Origin: Cyathus striatus
Lineage: Eukaryota; Basidiomycota; Agaricomycetes; Agaricales; Nidulariaceae
Reading direction: 5' to 3'
DNA: 64,000 nt
Assembly (NCBI GenBank): GCA_025738555.1
Contig: JAOVFP010000011.1
Coordinates: forward strand, 496,001-560,000
Shown: positions 32,440 to 45,085 of the stretch, in pieces
Layout: every line of letters begins with the position of its first letter
Numbering within the stretch: position 1 is the stretch's first letter
The notes under the pieces: generated by a model
Told to the model about the DNA's origin: nothing
Database searches by the model: none
Seen by the model: the letters and a program-made list of their open reading frames with translations, nothing else
Position numbers and translations under genes: made by a program

Positions 32440-35400
32440 TACTGGGAAGTTCATCAATAACTGGGACAGGGTGAGCACACCTTTGACAATTTTGTTTCCC
32501 AGGCTGTCAGTACCACCTGTAGTGTCACATGCACATGTCAAACATGAACCATTGGAGTTGTATGGGTTGTTCAAATCACCGAGTCTAGATCTTGTGAAGT
32601 TGGAGCCAATACATGATGACTTCATTGATCTATGTGGATCCAGCCCCCCTCCAAGCTCAAGCCCAGCTCCTACTGCTTTTATCCGAATGCGTAATACTCG
32701 AGAGAATGAGTGCAATGTCATCGAAATCCTAGACTCCGAAGATGAAATGGGGATTGAGGTTATGGACTCTTCCGATATTGAGCATGGTACGTTCTTTATA
32801 GTGTTATATTTAATCCAATCACTGAGAGAAAGTAGATAACAATGGTTTTTGCTCCTCTGATAGAAGTGGGGGCCTCACATTTGATTTGGATGTTGAGAGT
32901 GGTGAGTCATTCATATTAATAGAGCCAATTGACTTTGTGCTAACAGAGACTATGTAGATGCCAAAGAATTCAGTTTAGATGAGGTAGAAAGTGATGCCGG
33001 TGAGATTGTACATATTTAGAATTGAATGAACTTCATGCTAACCAAAAATAGATCCCAAGGAATTCAAATTTGATGTGCATATGCTATCAGATGAGTGCTC
33101 AGACAGTGATAGTGATATCGACTATCATTCATCTCCAACCATCTGGTTAGATGATGGTGTTGAGACTGTCAAAATAATAACCGGCCTCACATCAATTACA
33201 ACAAGAGTCAAGGTTCTTGCCATTGAGTACTTGAAAGGAGTCCCTACAGCCTGGCCTATCCCTCATCAGCCAACGGCATATGTACTTGATCTCAGTGACA
33301 AGAAGTACAGATATAAAGATAAAAACAGTCAACTTCTTTCAGTGGATGTGATTATTAAGGACAAGGTGCACTGTATTTAGTGTAATGAGTCTAGGTGCTT
33401 GCTAACAGTTCGTAATCTACAGGACAGAGATTCATGGGCCGGCACCAGTGGCCAGAAAGATTCCTCAGCAAAAGTTTTCAATATTCTCGGACTCCAGGAT
33501 GTTGTGTGCCGCCGTTCTCATATCAAATGTCAAGGTATTTGGGCTTGCAATCACGTTGATTCTCAGCTCCTCAAGGTTACCCGGCACAGGTTGGATCCGA
33601 ATGCAAACAAGCTGCTTATTGGCACACAAATTGAGGCCCGAAAAGAAGAAGTGAGATTAGTATTAAAAGAAACAACCATGTAAGGTTCTCACATAACCAT
33701 CACTTCTTTTGTTAATTATTATTAGGTTTTTTCATGTAATTCATTCAGAATGGAAATGCGAGGTTAAAGGATCTTACAGCATGGTTTGCTGCTATGGGGT
33801 CCCTGTTATGAAGAAACTAAAAGTGGTAAGGTTAATCCTTCTCTCGCTTTTACATACTTATCAGTTTCACAGTCTACAGTCAAAGAACGGTACTTTATTG
33901 GCTGCAGTGAATGGAAAAGAAATACTCGTCATAAAGCTGTATCACTTCCTGATTATGTCAGTGAAGAAATGCTAGCTTCGTTGTTTCATACTGGGCGTAT
34001 TTCATTATCAGGTGCATATGATACTGCAGAGTGCCTGCACATTGTTTCTTCAAGGATAGGTGGCCATTTGAAACACTGCTGTGCATGTTGTACTTTTATT
34101 CTGACATTTATACATCTAATACATCACTGTAGCATATGCCCATGTTATTAATGGAAAAGCGGTGCAGGGTGAGATGAAGAAACACATTTGCAATGCCTAC
34201 CGAACAATATATGTTCCTGAGGACAAGTCCAAGTGAATGGCTGTCATTGCCCATAATTCCTCTTTTCCACACACTCATCCTTTAGCTATCGATTCAAAGC
34301 TCTCACACGAAAGTAAGAAGCTCTATACACAGTTAGTTAAGGATGCAGGTCTCTGGGGCTTATCAGTTCAAATGGTTGATAATGGTGTGCACTATATTGT
34401 CTATTAAATGGTTTTGTCCTTAACTCACATGTAAACAGCGAGTTCTACCAAGCTAACATTGGATAGCAAGACTCCTGGACTTCACGATAATGCACTTATG
34501 GATCACCGGCGAAAGAAGGATATAATTAGAAAAGTAAAGGTTGAACATGCACCATATGGCCTCAATTATCTCAGTAAGTGCACTGTAATCACATTAGTAC
34601 TACATCTAATTATTATTCACAGGTATATGCAACCTTAATGATAAGGAGTCAAAGCTTCCTATTAGCCAACGTTATATTCATGTGGTTCGCTCAGTTGGGT
34701 CACACAAGATGGTGCTAACATTTGATGCATACCTCTTGTCCCTCATTCATGAGGTCACCTCGTTTGAAGTCGATCACACCTTCAAGCGTGTCCTGGAGTA
34801 CAACAAGTGGGAGATTGTGATATACAGTCCAGCAGTTCAGCAAGGTTCACCTCAGATAAGAGTGGATCGGATCACTGTAAATATGGTACAACCTGATTTA
34901 CTTAACAATTAGAATAGATATTAAAATATGTTATCTGACCAATGTGTGAGCAAATCTAGAATATGTGCAAGAATAGGAAAACTGACCGATCCACGCAACA
35001 TATTTACAATAAGATCCATGACCTCATCCATTCCTAGGCCAATCGGAAAATTTTCGGAGGCTCGGTTCATGTTGCACAGGTAAAATCAGCACGAAACAAT
35101 TGGAACAATAAGTAGATGTATAACCCAATTTAGAATTTTCTAACGCATCTGACACATTACATATTTTATGGCATATTCTAATTGTTACAAAAATCGGGAT
35201 GTACCATATTTACATGAACCCGATTTAGGCCTGTCTGAGGTGGTTTGTCATTACCATTTACAGCCCTCAGAGTCTAATGAACCATCCAGCAATTACCATT
35301 GGCTGTGTATACACTAACGGACACAGCCAATCATTCTACAAGCAGCTCTTTGATGTGTTTCAAGATGTGGTAAAAGAGGTAACCTCTAAACCCATGCATT

Positions 35401-36445
35401 TCAAGGCGCTAACTCCAGGCGGTAATTTGTTGTGCATGAATGCTGATATGGAGGCTGCGCAATCACTGGGCTTTGGTGAATCTTTTCTTGCTACCAATGT
35501 TCCGGAATACAGTGGCATACCGGCAACAGATGAGGTTGTTTCAGTTTTGCCATATATTCTAAAGACGTGTCATGTTCATGTCAAGCGGTAAGTCCCAGCA
35601 CTGCAGAACTTGGCAAGTGATTATCACTGATAAATGATTCATAGGGCTATCTTGGACTTCAAGCCTTTGGTCTCATGTGATGACTACAACACCATCTTTA
35701 ACTTTATCAAGTTGGAACCAGAAGAGCTCCCTGCATTCGACAAGTTCATTGATGATTTAAACATACCGAAAATTAAAAGTGAGTATTGTTGATCTTGTTC
35801 TATTTAATTTCAAGTTGTTGATTCTACTGTTTCACAGATTGGTGGTTGCATAAGTGCCAGAGTAAATGGATTCTTCCAACTGTATTACAGAGTATGTCAA
35901 ATATTCATCCTGATGAATGGAAGACTACGCCAACAACTACAAATGTGGGAGACTGGATGAAAAGTAGGACTGGCATAAAGATGCCATTACTCGAGGCCAT
36001 TAAAAAGTAAGCCCTATACTCCTGATACCTCCAGTAGCGCTTTCTCACTCATACTTCTATTAGAACTGAACCATTTGATCGCGGTGTGTCTTTTGAAGTT
36101 AAGAACGCTCACGATACTGCAATCACCATCAGCAGAAGCAACTTGTGCATGCACCACATTGTATGGGATGTCAAATGTGCAGCGAGTGCAGCAAAGAAGA
36201 CATCTATGTTGATTATGAAAGAAGATGAAGTTTCCGAGATTACTTGAGAAATTGACTTGTTAATGAATGACCATAAGGAAAAAGAAGAATGCTTGAAGAG
36301 CCTTTGAATCAGGCTTCGTGATGTGAAAGGTACAACTTTGAAGTCAAAGCAAATAACACATGGCGATTCAAGTGGGAGAGTAAAGACCCCAAAGACTTAT
36401 CATGGGATAGCTCGAGTGGTAGCAGCTCCTTATATAGCCAGTGGT
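32440..36445 (+). pseudogene. MULE-like transposase, multi-exon, decayed
   Basis: A many-exon gene read from short exons joined by GT-AG introns. Landmarks in order: an acidic N-terminus with LDSEDE; the 33054-33365 exon; 33421-33680 with CNHVDSQLL; FIGCSEWKRNTRHKAVSLPD near 33890; ECLHIVSSRIGGHLKHC; AVIAHNSSFPHTHP; PISQRYIHVVRSVG; VTSFEVDHTFKRVL; then AITIGCVYTN, TPGGNLLCMNADMEAAQ and EYSGIP (35281-35588). The FEVDHTFKR Asp and the CMNADMEAA Asp sit where a DDE catalytic core is expected in MULE-like proteins. TGA stops at 34234-34236, 36245-36247 and 36305-36307 disable it. The family is abundant in Agaricomycetes. Element ends were not found; the palindromic array at 29.6-32.4 kb may be its left end. 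Confidence 0.72.
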
Positions 36446-36449
36446 ATGT

Positions 36450-37799
36450 GATTCTTACTTGTTGAACGTTACTGCTGTTAAAAGGGCAAAGAGGGTGACT
36501 AGGGAGTAATAGCTATGAAACTACGTAAAGGTCATCACTTACTCTTGCTAACAATCAAGCAGTGGGCGAGTCCAGGGAATATCTTCAGAATACACAAGGT
36601 GATTCTGGGCAAGGGAGGGATGAACACACTACAATATTCACTTGTAATCTATAATGCTTGTAATCACTAATAATAAACTAAGCTTCTTTGAGGTCCTGGG
36701 AGGGCTTAGATCACACTGGGTTTTTACACTCAGAAATTGAATAGATTATCACGAATACACTAAATAGCACTGATAGTGGAAGGAATCGATACAGGATTGC
36801 TTGGTTCTACATGAGCAGGTTTGTGAGTCTTATATACTACTGGAAAAGCGGAGTTCTTAGGTACTGTAAAGGTACTGTACAGGTATAGCAGATGTCTAGA
36901 TAAGGTAATTAACTACGATGCTGGGCGGAGGGACATGTGCGAAGGTTTGGATAGGAGAGCATTGGACTTAACTCCTCAAAAGGGGCGGGCATGCATGATA
37001 ATAGAGACACACTTATTGGCTGATGCACATGTCTTAGATGCCCTGTCGCATCGCAGGCCTAAAGATAGAACCATTGGCAACCACGGCTTCGGGTATATGG
37101 TCTGTTCGCTTCGATTGGTAGATCAGGGTGAGATCTCATTTGCAAGATGCTGAGGACTGATCTGGGTTGAGTCCAGAGTAGCGGCAATGGCTGTTGGTGC
37201 TTGATAGGTGCCTTGATGCTGTTGGCTTCTTTGGGTAAGTTGCACTGCCGGAACCATCCTGTGACCCAGATGTGTCGCATTACCACGTGCTTATGGTGGA
37301 TCAAGTGCTGCTGGGGTTCTATATACATGCTTTCCTGCTAATCCCTTATTATAATCACTATTGCTTTTAGATCTGTTCACTATGTCCTTGGTGGTGGTGA
37401 CTATAAATAGCATGATCGTTGGCAGTTCAGACCTCACTCCAATGCTTAGGTAATCCAATTGTGATCGCAAGTGAGTGATTTATATTATGTTGATATCACA
37501 AAAATTATGCTTATATATGTTGTATGTCCGTCAGGTGTATTAATGTATTTTGAGATCAGATCTCACATTCAAATGTATTTTGCAATTGCACACAGTAAAC
37601 TTTCCCTTATACTATTTATAGATTAGCTGTGAAATCATGATGTCACATACTCAGGAATAAAAATACATGGTGTGAACATTCTATTGCCTTTAAATCTCCA
37701 CATGCCTCATTCCTCTTTCTCTCCCTTACCACTATCATCACCACTCATCCACCCACATCCACTCAGATCAGAGCTTATCACAACTCACTACAACATACT
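36450..37799. other. Spacer between MULE relic and gene B
   Basis: Two overlapping opposite-strand frames (36935-37153 + and 37059-37328 -) show no domain. A region of higher GC (about 36900-37330) inside AT-rich flanks could be an LTR-like or other insert, but no terminal repeats were fixed. Confidence 0.3.
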
Positions 37800-38188
37800 A
37801 TGCCTCATCACAGATCTACTAGGAACAAATCCACCAACATTAATGCCACTACAGCCAGTGGCAATACTGACAATCCACCAGAACCTTCAAATACTTGCAA
37901 GTGCACTGTCTCTTCCACTGAAGATACTACTCAACCTGCTAAAAAGAAGGGCAAAAAGGAGAGTACTGTAGAAGAAGAATCTGAGGGAAACAGTGCTAAG
38001 AAGAGGAAAGGAAAGAAGGGAAGAGGACAGTATGTAATAATTCAGTTATAAAATCGCATTTTAATCATTTTTAATTTTCTTTTCAGTAAATCTGCAACAC
38101 AGCATATTGCTGAAGATGCTAGTGCCAGCTCACCAGTTAAGTTGACAAGGGCTGAACAAAATATCATTGATGATGGCACCTCTGTTGC
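37800..38188 (+). pseudogene. Gene B fragment 1: N-terminal low-complexity exons of a CxC5/CxC6 gene
   Basis: Exon 1 (37800-38029, MPHHRSTRNKS start, Lys/Glu/Thr-rich) joins exon 2 across a 57-nt GT-AG intron at 38030-38086. Exon 2 ends inside ...IIDDGTSVA, where element A is inserted. Removing element A together with one copy of its 10-bp target duplication continues directly as APPKQICNVVV at 45086 in the same frame. The polar, disordered character matches the downstream fragment. Confidence 0.75.
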
Positions 38189-38199
38189 AGTATGTTGCA

Positions 38200-38570
38200 C
38201 TCTCCCACAGTTATCAATGGACTCTCACTGGACTCTCACCAGACTATTGAGAGTCTCACTGGACTATCGAGACTTCAGTGAGTCTCTCACTACACTATCA
38301 GTAGTCTCAGTGAGACTATTCTCACTGTATTCTCACTGTACTCTCACTGTACTCTCACTTTTAAAACTGCTGTCAACCTCAAATTTGTATAATCTCACTG
38401 TACTCTCACTGTACTCTCACTGTATTCTCACTGTACTCTCACTGTATTCTCACTGTACTCTCACTGTACTCTCACTGTAATTTCAGTTTCTAAATGCTTT
38501 CCAACCTCAAATATGCATATTCTTACTATAATCTCACTGTACTCTCACTGTATTATCAATTTTGAAGCTG
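38200..38570. repeat. Subterminal CTCTCACTGTA repeats of element A (left)
   Basis: The core (T)CTCACTGTA repeats about 20 times with interspersed CTCACTGGACTCTC variants. The opposite end of element A (44790-45050) and the left part of element C (58440-58660) carry the same CTCACTGGA/TCTC theme. Such subterminal arrays are typical transposase-binding regions; that role is inferred. Confidence 0.8.
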
Positions 38571-38949
38571 CTGTCAATATCAGATATGTATATAAAGTGA
38601 AATATATACATCTTGTTGGAGAGTTTCTAAAGTGATCTTATAACTTATCACTACAATACAACAAATAGTTATCACATTCAGCTATATAGTTGTGATATAA
38701 GTCCATGCATTTGATATAACCCATCAGAGGTGCAATAAAAAATTAAAACAAGATAATAAATGTGAATATGTCCATGCTCTTAACATAACAAGTCAGTGGA
38801 GCAGATAAAGTTTGTATTTAAAAATGGGAATTGAGGGAAGTGAGTCATATCAAAGGTGGAAATGAAGTAATAGAAGGAAAGAACTACATAGAAGTGGGAG
38901 AACATAACTGAAGGGGCTGAAATACAAAAATCAAAAAAATACAAAGTAC

Positions 38950-41900
38950 TTAGACATCAATATCCAATCCATAATCTGCTATTCCTTCATCTTCTTCTCT
39001 GTCATATTCATCTGCTGCTTCCTCTCTGTCATATATATCTTCTGCTTCCTCTTCTGCTTCCTCTTCCTCTTCCACATCAGAATTATCAGATTCATCTTCT
39101 ATAATATCTTCATCATCTTGAGTACTATCATTCCTTTCAAGTTGCTTCTTAATAACCTTTTGTGTATGAATAAATAGAAGTGCATGTATGGTCCAGTTGA
39201 AGTTAATAACAGTCATTCTGTTAAGCATGTTCTGAAACCCTCCAAGCCATGCATTTAATTGCTCACAAGCCTGTATGGAAGTATTAAATAAAGTTATACA
39301 TATACTAATATGAAATTCTTCTTACCTGATTATTGAAGGCTCTTTTATAATGTGGTCTTCCATGAATATCATTTTCCACTACAACTAAGTTGGGTGCAGA
39401 CCCATTTAAAGGTGCTGGGTTGCACCATTTACGACATGTATAATCAGTTGTTCTATGGTTAACATAATGATATGAATCAACAATAAATCTAGTTGTTAGA
39501 CTCCAAATTCTCCATGCACCATTTAGCACAGCATTTTTTAGCACTACACATGCTTTGTCAATACAGACATAGCTTGGACAAGATTCAAGAGTTGGATAGA
39601 CATGATCTAAAAATCTCATAATATTTCCAGGTCCTTCAGATTTTGTAAACTTGGTCCATGCAATAACTGCTCCACATGGTGCACATAATGTCTCAACACA
39701 GTAAAATCGAGGAGCAATAAAGTAATGATTTCGCTCCTCATGTGGTGCAGGAGCATCATCATGAGGCATTACTTGCCGGTTTATACGAGGAAGCCAATCT
39801 ACTCATTCCTCTTCACTTCTTCGAATAAGTCTTCTTATTCCTAGAAGTGTTTGCTGACCAAATCTTACAAGATGGTTGCACCATCGTGACTGATGATTAA
39901 TACATGTTTTAGAGTTTTGTTCTTTGGGGTTGTTACATGATTTTATATGACATATGTGACCACGCATAGCTTGATGATACATACAGAATACACCTGTTCT
40001 TTCATTTTCTAAACTATTATCACAGTTCTCATATGCACAATGTCTTGGGCCCATAATTATCCCATCCATAACAACCATATTTACTATTGGTTTCTCAGCT
40101 TGATTTGATTGACTTGTATTTAGTACATTATTAGATGATTCATTGGATGATTCACTTGACAGTTTATTGTCAATATCCATATCATTGGTTGTACTGTTGG
40201 TTTGTTGAATTTGTTGCCGAGAAAGTGCTCTAGCTTCAATTTCCTCTCTCATTGATTGTTCAGCATCTTCACTCTGTAAAATTGGAACTGTTTGATTTTC
40301 ATCAATTCCAGCTACTGCAGCTGGAGTATCATCAGTTATTCTATCTGGAGTACTTTTATAGTCATGTGTACATTCACTACATGAATGATCTTTAGCACAT
40401 GCAATAATTCCTTCCTGTCCAAGTATTTTAAATGCTTTTCTAGTTAACTCTTGTATGTCACGCTCATCAGATGTTATAACAAGTGTTTTATCATTATATG
40501 TTGCTACCTGTCTTACACTTTCAGAAATAAATGCCTGCCAAGTCTGTCTACGAGACAGATTAAATGCTGATTCTCTAAAGCATTCATTCCAAAATTCTGC
40601 AAATGCAGCTGTAGATGCATGAAAATGATAAATTCCTTGAAGAACTGCATTTGTATAGCATCTGTCTGCCCAGACTTGCTGTCCAAGCTTTACATATTTT
40701 GCAGAGTTCTTTAATCCTTTTATCCGTGTGCCATTTGTATGTTTTACACTTTTATGATCTGCATAGTAAAATGAATTACAATGCTTGCATTTCCCTTTCA
40801 GAACATAGGCACTGCTGTAAGGATGCATTCTTTTTATAAGTGTTACACATGAAACATCTCGTTTGCAGACTTCTTGGTAAAGTGGTACCCCATCACATGA
40901 TGGTGTTGAGAAAGTATAACGGCTTGGACAAATAGTAAAGACTGGTTCAATTTCCATAGTTTTTACAGCATTTAAAGGATGACCTTTTATAATTGGATCT
41001 AGTGCTAAAATTACTGCAAATAAATCAAGTTTTGAGCCCAATGAATTTATTTTCTGTATATTGGTTAAATTTCCAGCAGCAGCAGATTCATCTTCAGTAA
41101 ATAGATAATTAATCTTATCATTTATATCTCTTTGTAGAACTCTAATAAAAGCATTAATCCAACTTGTTGTAGGTTTTTTATATGCTTGTTTTTGACATCC
41201 ATGGAGATTCAATAGATCTGTGTTATTTATTAATGTGAATAACAGTTTGAGTACCACTGCTAGTGTAATGTCTGTATGGAAGTTGCTGGTGATAAATTCA
41301 GAAAAACCTGAAAATTTTATTTCTGGAAATGGATCTTGCACTGGAGAAGATGCCCATGCTTTTGGAATGCATGATATAAAGGCATAAAATGTGAAAAGCC
41401 AAATAAAAGAGTGCCAGAAACTACAGAATTTTAAGTTAGCTTATTATCCTTGCAGAATTAAACAAACACATCAAGAGATATGTATTTGAATTATAGTACA
41501 AGGAAAAACTGTTCAAGTTTATAATGTACATGTTGAATACTTGTTGAAAGTATAACTAAATCATAATACAAATTGCTCTATGTTGTACTTGTTGAAAATA
41601 CAACATTGAGATAAATAGTAATGAAAGTAAAACAAGTATACAATGGAAAAATTCAAGTCCATACTGTTGAAGTAAAATATAGTACATATCTTGCATGCTT
41701 GTTGAAAGAATGTAAGATAAATAACAATTAATACAGAACTTACAGTCCATACTGTTGAAAGTAGGACCTAAGTTGAAAAAGAAATATTGTACAAGTGCTA
41801 CATACTTGTTGAAAGTATGTATACACATAATGGATAAAACACTGACACTAAATGTAAACAAAAAGAAAGTTAAATGAAAATCTTACAGGTCTCTGCTCTT

Positions 41901-42976
41901 CTTTCTCTTTCCATCCTTCCGTTTCTCCTTCTCCTTCTCCTTTCCTTTAGTTTGTTCTCTTGCTCTTTCTTTTCCCTTTCCTTTCCCCTTGTCTTTGCTT
42001 TTCACATTGTTAGAAATCTCCTCATCTTCTGAAGTCTCTCTTGCATTTTTCTTAGCAGCCTTCTGCTGTTTCTCAATCTTATTAAGAATTGTCTTTAACA
42101 TATCTTGAGTTTGTGACTTTCCTCTCCAAACCTCATAATCAGAGATGCCCTCTTTTCCCTGAAGCCAAAGCTCCATTTGAGGATAAAGATGAAGTCTTAC
42201 AAATACACCCTTCCACCTGTAGTATGCTGGTACTGACATAAATATTGGTGCAATGACATATATACCAGGTAATTTTCCTTTCCATTTTCCACCAGAAATT
42301 AATGATGGAAGTTGCTTAATAATATTTTCAATGAATAATCATTTGGCATAGTTCACATGTATATTCACAACACCATGATCACGTAAAGCACTAGGAATCT
42401 TAAATAGATCAATTAACTTTTGCTGATCTGTGCTTGATTCCCTTAACTTAGAGGTGGAAGGTGTTGAAGTATCCACATTGGAATCTGATGGAACACTAGA
42501 TATATTTGATGTTTTTGTTGTACCAAAACCATCCTAAATTCCAGTTAAGTTATGTACTAGTTCTGAAATGAATTGTGACTTACAAGTAAAATCTTGCAAT
42601 ATGTATTTTTATTTATATCTAAGTTCCATTCTACTTGCTGGTTTGTATCATTTAATAACTCTGAATATTGGCCAGTAAAATTCCATCCTTCACTTTCCCA
42701 TAAAAATATATATGGATTGGATGCTTCAATCAACTTATACTTTTGCCCAATATATTTCAAAATCTTAGATAGAAGGACTTGAATTTCAATTTTTTGAAAT
42801 GAAAATATTGGATCAGGAGCTGAGAAATCATTGTAAATATGTAGAGCTCCAGTGGATAAAATTGCATTAGATGCAATCTCTGATGTTGTATCACTATCTC
42901 CCATATTATAATTATTTCCAATTGCATTCTGGCGACTGTGTCCACCAGTGATCTTTGAGGCACCTTGAAGATCCAT
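38950..42976 (-). pseudogene. CxC5/CxC6 cysteine-cluster protein of element A (possible transposase)
   Basis: Exons on the minus strand: 42976-42584 (MDLQGASK start), then 42534-41883 (first intron 50 nt), whose product ends in a Lys/Glu-rich tail. The main exon follows from about 41341 to 39326, then 39270-38950. Within the 512-residue stretch of the main exon, CxC5-like features are C138...C149, a CKHC knuckle at 185-188 and HSCSEC at 319-324. CxC6-like features are C435/C440/C453/H456 and C464/H465/C469/C480/H483. Downstream come CAPCGAVIAWTKF, CIDKAC, VDSYHYVNHR, CRKWCNPAP and CEQLNAWLGG, then a tail of Glu/Asp runs. The Asp residues in CIDKAC and VDSYHY are candidate metal ligands. In-frame TGA codons at 42341-42339 and 39805-39803 interrupt it. 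Whether the first two exons are spliced to the CxC5 exon or form a separate gene is unresolved. Confidence 0.78.
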
Positions 42977-43213
42977 AGATATATCGTGATGGGGGGGAAA
43001 GGGAAGGAACTTGACAACACAGGTGCTTCTATATAATATATACAGCGAGACATCACAAGGTTCAATTTATAAATAGCATATGGCAAGAAATCATTCAAGT
43101 TTCCATATAGGTCCTGCTGTTCTCGTCAACTGACAATTGTCAGGACAAAAATACCACAGGACCAAAAGGAAACATCTGCCGAAGCAGAGAATAACCAAAA
43201 ATTCTCCCACACA

Positions 43214-44150
43214 TCAAAGTGTATGCAGGACAAATATATTGCGGCGCAACAAGAACAGCACACGGCACAATGAGAACATGGAGAAGGGGGGGGGAGTATG
43301 CGCATACAGGGAGGGAGAGAACAGGACATGACACAGCGCAATGGGAATCAGCATAACGGGAACACAGCAAGGGGTACAAGAAAATGAGAGGGGAGGAAGG
43401 TGCACAGTATAATGACAACACAGTGAGGGTAGGGGGGTACGCGCAGATGAGGGGGGAGGATGGTGTACGGCATAATGAAAACACAGCAAGAGAGGGGAGG
43501 GGTATGTGAAAACGGAGGGGGAGAGAACAGCACATAGCGGAACGAGAACACAGCGGATGGGGTACATGCAGATGAGAGGAGAACGATGCACAGTGTAACG
43601 AGAACACCACGATGAGGGGGGGGGTACGTGCAAGCGAGGGGGGATGGTGCACGGCGTAACGAGAACACAACAATGGGAGGTATGTGCAGACGAGGGGGTA
43701 TGCACCAACAAGGGGAGGACGATGCATAGCATAATGAGAACACCATGGCGAGGGGGGGTGGGGTACATGCCAGCAAGGGGGGATGGTGCACAGTGTAATG
43801 AGAACACAACAATGGGAGGTACGTGCAGACGAGGGGAGGACGATGCATAGAATAAGAACACCACGGCGAGGGGGGGGGGACGTGCCAGCGAGGGGGGATG
43901 GTGCATGGCGTAACGAGAACACAATGAAGGGGGGTATGTGCAGACGAGGGAGGTACACGCCAATGAGGGGAGAACAATATGCAGCGTAACAAGAACACCA
44001 CGGCGAGGGGGGGTATGTGCCAGCGAGGGGGGAGGACGGTGCACAGTGTCATGAGAACTCGGCGAGGGTGGGTACACGCAGATGAGGGGGGATGGTGCAC
44101 AGTGTAACAGAAAACAGCGAGGCAGGATGCATGCAGATGAGGGGGGGGAG
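43214..44150. repeat. Minisatellite of element A (about 65-75 bp units)
   Basis: Repeated units contain GGTGCACAG(C/T)GTAA(C/T)GAGAACA, GGGGGTACGTGCAGA or GCCAGCGAGGGG, and runs of G. The same array occurs inverted in element C at about 59290-60240. Long open frames on the minus strand (up to 330 codons, with CSRYAVHHPP-type periodic peptides) are translations of the repeat and are not called as genes. Confidence 0.85.
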
Positions 44151-45085
44151 GACATTGCACAGCGCAACGAGAACATAACCACGGCCATCGATACAAGAAA
44201 TGCACAGTGTTTGTGCTACACAACAGAATCGCACACACATATATCGGCATATGTTGTCCCAGCAAAGACATGCCCCTGCTGCTACAAGACAGAATCGCCC
44301 ACGCATGTCCCGGCATATGGTGTCCGTCGAAGATATGCATCAGGTGCTAAAAAAAAAACAGCGCGAGAGCGAATGAAACATAAAAAAAAACTTACATTGT
44401 CACCCTATCACACAACCCTCAACCCTCCATCACGCTTGTGGTGTACGACACTGCGGGATGACGGAAGGAGCGGAATGAAAAGGCATAAAGCGAGGCCAGG
44501 GAAAAGGTGGGAAAGGGCGAAGGGAGAAAGAGAGGGGAAGAGTGAGTAACGAGTCCGGAAAACTCCACCAAACCCAAATACCATGCACAGACCATCTGCG
44601 CACGGACCATGTCACATGACCATTACGCTAAAAGCCGAAATGATATCTGAAACACGCACAGACCAAGTCACGTGGTATTTGCGCACGGACCATTCACACG
44701 GTCATGTGACCGCTTTGGTGTGGAGAGATCTTATGAAATGTTGTGTGGGAATTTGTGACAACAGAGTTAAGTGTCAGAGACTGTACTGAGAGTCCAGTGA
44801 CTTATTCTCACTAGATTCTCATTGGACTCTCTGAGATTCATCTCATTATAGTATCACTAGACTCTACGAGACTCTCACCCAATGAGAATTTGCTGAGATT
44901 TTAGTGAGATGAAAATTGTTCATTTTCTCAGTGTAGTCTCACCAATGTCTCACTAATATCTCTCCACACTCTCAGATATACCACTAAAGTTAACCTGGAT
45001 TCTCACTGGAGTATCAGAGAATCTCATGAGAATCTCACTGGATTCTACTAAGACTGTGGGTCAGTGTAATGACCTCCTCTGTTGC

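Larger units (their letters stand above)
38189..45075 (-). mobile_element. Element A: 6.9-kb TIR transposon carrying a CxC5/CxC6 gene
   Basis: Flanked by a perfect 10-bp direct repeat CCTCTGTTGC (38179-38188 and 45076-45085). Terminal inverted repeats of 22 bp are imperfect (15 of 22) with a conserved CCCACAG. Subterminal CTCTCACTGTA-type repeats follow at 38200-38570 and 44790-45050. Gene order on the minus strand: right end, subterminal repeats, minisatellite (43214-44150), polar N-terminal ORF, CxC5/CxC6 ORF, acidic tail, left end. No KDZ or other standard transposase is seen inside. A 9-10 bp duplication is typical of MULE-like elements, so the mobilising enzyme is either the CxC5/CxC6 protein or supplied in trans. 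Confidence 0.85.

Noticed and set aside
43140..44340. Long proline/cysteine-rich open frames on the minus strand (up to 330 codons)
   Set aside because: They are translations of a G-rich minisatellite in three overlapping frames with periodic CSRYAVHHPP-like peptides. No frame is favoured and the inverted array at 59.3-60.2 kb behaves the same way.
38950..45075. KDZ transposase inside element A
   Set aside because: None of the KDZ catalytic-domain motifs I know were found in any frame; only the KDZ-associated cysteine clusters are present.
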